Source of the DNA: Natrinema gelatinilyticum
Lineage (GTDB): Archaea > Halobacteriota > Halobacteria > Halobacteriales > Natrialbaceae
Reading direction: 5' to 3'
Assembly: GCF_024266705.1 (NCBI RefSeq)
Contig: NZ_CP100756.1
Coordinates: forward strand, 248,001-312,000
DNA: 64,000 nt
Shown: positions 62,671 through 64,000 of the stretch, piece by piece
Layout: the number at the start of each line of letters is the position of its first letter
Numbering within the stretch: the first letter of the stretch is position 1
The notes under the pieces: model-generated
Database searches by the model: none
What the model saw: the letters and a program-made list of their open reading frames with translations, nothing else
Told to the model about the DNA's origin: nothing
Made by a program: the position numbers and the translations under genes

Positions 62671-64000
62671 TCATCGATTTTCCGTGATCGCCGTTTCGAC
62701 GACTGTGCGCGCATCGCCGACGAGTTCGTCGACGGTATCGCTCTCGGCGTAGAGTCGAACGTACGGTTCCGTGCCACTCGGCCGAACGAGTAACCACGAG
62801 GCGTCGTCGAACTCGAGGCGGACGCCGTAATCCGTATCGACCGCCGCCTCCGGGAACGCGTTCGGGAGCGCCACCTCGAGGGCGGCCATGGATTCGGATT
62901 TCGCGTCGTCTGGGCATTCGACGCTGACCTTTCGGTACGGTCGTTCGGTAACCGGCGCACGGAGCGTTTCGGTGTCCCCGGCCTCGGCGACGAGCGTGGC
63001 GACGACCGCGGCGCTGACCACGCCGTCTATCCAGCCGCCGAACGCGGTGTGGATTTGTTTCCAGGGTTCGGCGGCGAAGACGATCTCGGTGCTTTCGCCG
63101 GCGAGGTCTCGTTCGCGGGCGATCCCCTCGTGGAGCGCACCCAGTCGGACGCGTTCGACGCGACCGCCGGCCGCACGGACGCGCTCGTCGATGCGGGCCG
63201 AGGCGTTGGGAGTCGTGACGACGACCGGATCGCCGGCAGTGCTGGTGGCCGTGTAGCGGGCGGCGACCACCGCGAGGATCGTATCTTCGTGGATCACGTC
63301 GCCGTCGGGACCGAGGACGACGAGTCGGTCGGCGTCACCGTCGTGAGCGAGGCCGAGATCGAACGTCCCCTCCGCGAGGAACGCGGAGAATTCGGAGAGC
63401 GTCTCCGGAGTGGGTTTGCTCTCGCGACCGGGGAAGTGTCCGTCGACGGAGGCGTTGACCGCGACGACCGACGCGCCGAGACGCTCCAGGACCTGCGGCG
63501 TCGCGAGCCCGCCCATTCCGTTTCCGCAGTCGACGGCGATCCGAGCCCCTTCGAGGAGATTATTTGGGGTCGACGTCTCGGTCTCGGTCCCCGCGTCTCG
63601 AGGGTGAAACTGCTCGCGAACGTACGACACGACGGCCTCACGGTATCGGTCGAGCACGGGGAGTCGCTCGGCGGCGCCCCATTCGTCCCAGCTGGCGAGC
63701 CGCGAGTCGTCGGTCGCGACGCGGTCGTCGATGGTCCGCTCGGCGTCGGCGTCGTACTCGACACCGTCTACGAAGAGTTTGATGCCGTTGTCCGCGGGGG
63801 GATTGTGGCTCGCCGTGAGCATGACCCCGCGTCGGCCCCGCGAGGCGAACGCGAGTGCGGGCGTCGGCACCTGGCCGACGCGGCGAACGTCGGCCCCGAC
63901 GCTCTCGAGGCCGGCTTCCACGGCTGCCGCGAGCGCTGAGCCCGTTTCCCGCCCGTCGCGGCCGATCACGTACGTTTCCCCGGATTCGCCGGCGGCCTGG
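62671..64000 (-). CDS. Alpha-D-phosphohexomutase, 5' end beyond the window
   Basis: At least 443 residues; the frame is still open at the window edge, so the N-terminus is missing. Visible: GRDGRETG, the phosphoserine loop MLTASHNPPADNGIKL, metal-binding LAHDGDADRLVV, the sugar-binding region EIVFAAEPWKQIHTAFGGWIDG and the phosphate loop VRPSGTEPYVRLYAE. The sugar-specificity loop reads AEPWKQ instead of GGEPSG as in the GlmM-like paralogue at 11249. With cdd directly downstream and udp nearby, it may act on ribose/deoxyribose-1-P (phosphopentomutase-like) rather than glucosamine; that is inference. Confidence 0.88.
   Translation of the reverse strand, partial: QAAGESGETYVIGRDGRETGSALAAAVEAGLESVGADVRRVGQVPTPALAFASRGRRGVMLTASHNPPADNGIKLFVDGVEYDADAERTIDDRVATDDSRLASWDEWGAAERLPVLDRYREAVVSYVREQFHPRDAGTETETSTPNNLLEGARIAVDCGNGMGGLATPQVLERLGASVVAVNASVDGHFPGRESKPTPETLSEFSAFLAEGTFDLGLAHDGDADRLVVLGPDGDVIHEDTILAVVAARYTATSTAGDPVVVTTPNASARIDERVRAAGGRVERVRLGALHEGIARERDLAGESTEIVFAAEPWKQIHTAFGGWIDGVVSAAVVATLVAEAGDTETLRAPVTERPYRKVSVECPDDAKSESMAALEVALPNAFPEAAVDTDYGVRLEFDDASWLLVRPSGTEPYVRLYAESDTVDELVGDARTVVETAITENR

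Noticed and set aside
1..64000. CRISPR array or rRNA genes
   Set aside because: No regularly spaced direct repeats of 25-40 bases and no 16S/23S/5S sequence were seen while reading; only one tRNA was found.

Overview
The window is high-GC DNA with acidic proteins, a two-domain TFB, ribosomal protein S8e, archaeal CoaD, the archaeal diadenylate cyclase DacZ, bacterio-opsin-activator (HTH_10) regulators, Tat lipoproteins and many small CxxC zinc-ribbon proteins. This points to a halophilic archaeon (class Halobacteria). The gene content resembles the Natrialbaceae group, but the genus cannot be fixed from sequence alone. Several promoters place a TATA-like box 25-30 bases before the start codon, as expected for leaderless haloarchaeal mRNAs.

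Layout. 1-873: no convincing gene; two GC-rich hairpins suggest IS200/IS605-type remnants. 0.9-6.4 kb: transcription factor B, a small conserved protein, an XPB-like helicase and a HerA/DUF87 ATPase. 6.5-10.5 kb: a DegT-type aminotransferase facing an alkaline-phosphatase-superfamily protein translationally coupled to a FemAB/GNAT-like transferase, probably surface-glycan related. 10.6-16.7 kb: a winged-helix regulator, a phosphohexomutase, GlmU and GlmS, which together form an amino-sugar nucleotide group. 17.4-22.1 kb: a DUF5786 protein and two HTH_10 regulators, one a 1,068-residue multi-sensor protein. 22.4-27.0 kb: UspA, zinc-ribbon microproteins, and a CcdA/TlpA/SCO set divergent from a P19/Tp34-like iron protein. 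27.2-33.0 kb: M24 peptidase, otsA-otsB trehalose synthesis, a PhiH1-repressor-like regulator and a metzincin. 33.2-35.7 kb: a third HTH_10 sensor and an MTH865-like protein.

35.8-38.1 kb is a nested insertion: an IS4/IS5-type element sits 27 bases inside the left end of an IS630-type element, with clear terminal repeats and a 6-bp target duplication. 38.5-45 kb holds a ribbon-helix-helix protein, cobalamin genes (cobQ, corrinoid adenosyltransferase), UspA, MsrA, enoyl-CoA hydratase and the ArfC/RibD-like reductase. 45.2-48.7 kb is phosphate related: a metallophosphoesterase overlapping a 3'-truncated polyphosphate kinase, a DUF7511 protein, a large unexplained hairpin and a PhoU-type protein. 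48.8-54.6 kb: a PQQ-propeller remnant, S8e, an intact PQQ lipoprotein, malic enzyme with a phosphotransacetylase domain, CoaD and a one-cyclin-repeat TFB relative.

55.0-57.4 kb looks like a small accessory patch after tRNA-Leu(TAG): a methyltransferase, a zinc ribbon, and a PQQ lipoprotein gene split by an IS605-like fragment. 57.7-64.0 kb: dacZ-mscS (c-di-AMP synthesis next to a mechanosensitive channel), nucleoside phosphorylase, DUF488, a truncated regulator fused to a 5'-less M23 peptidase, cytidine deaminase and a second phosphohexomutase that runs off the window edge. The decayed genes (ppk, two PQQ propellers, the regulator/M23 junction) show recent local loss in an otherwise compact chromosome.
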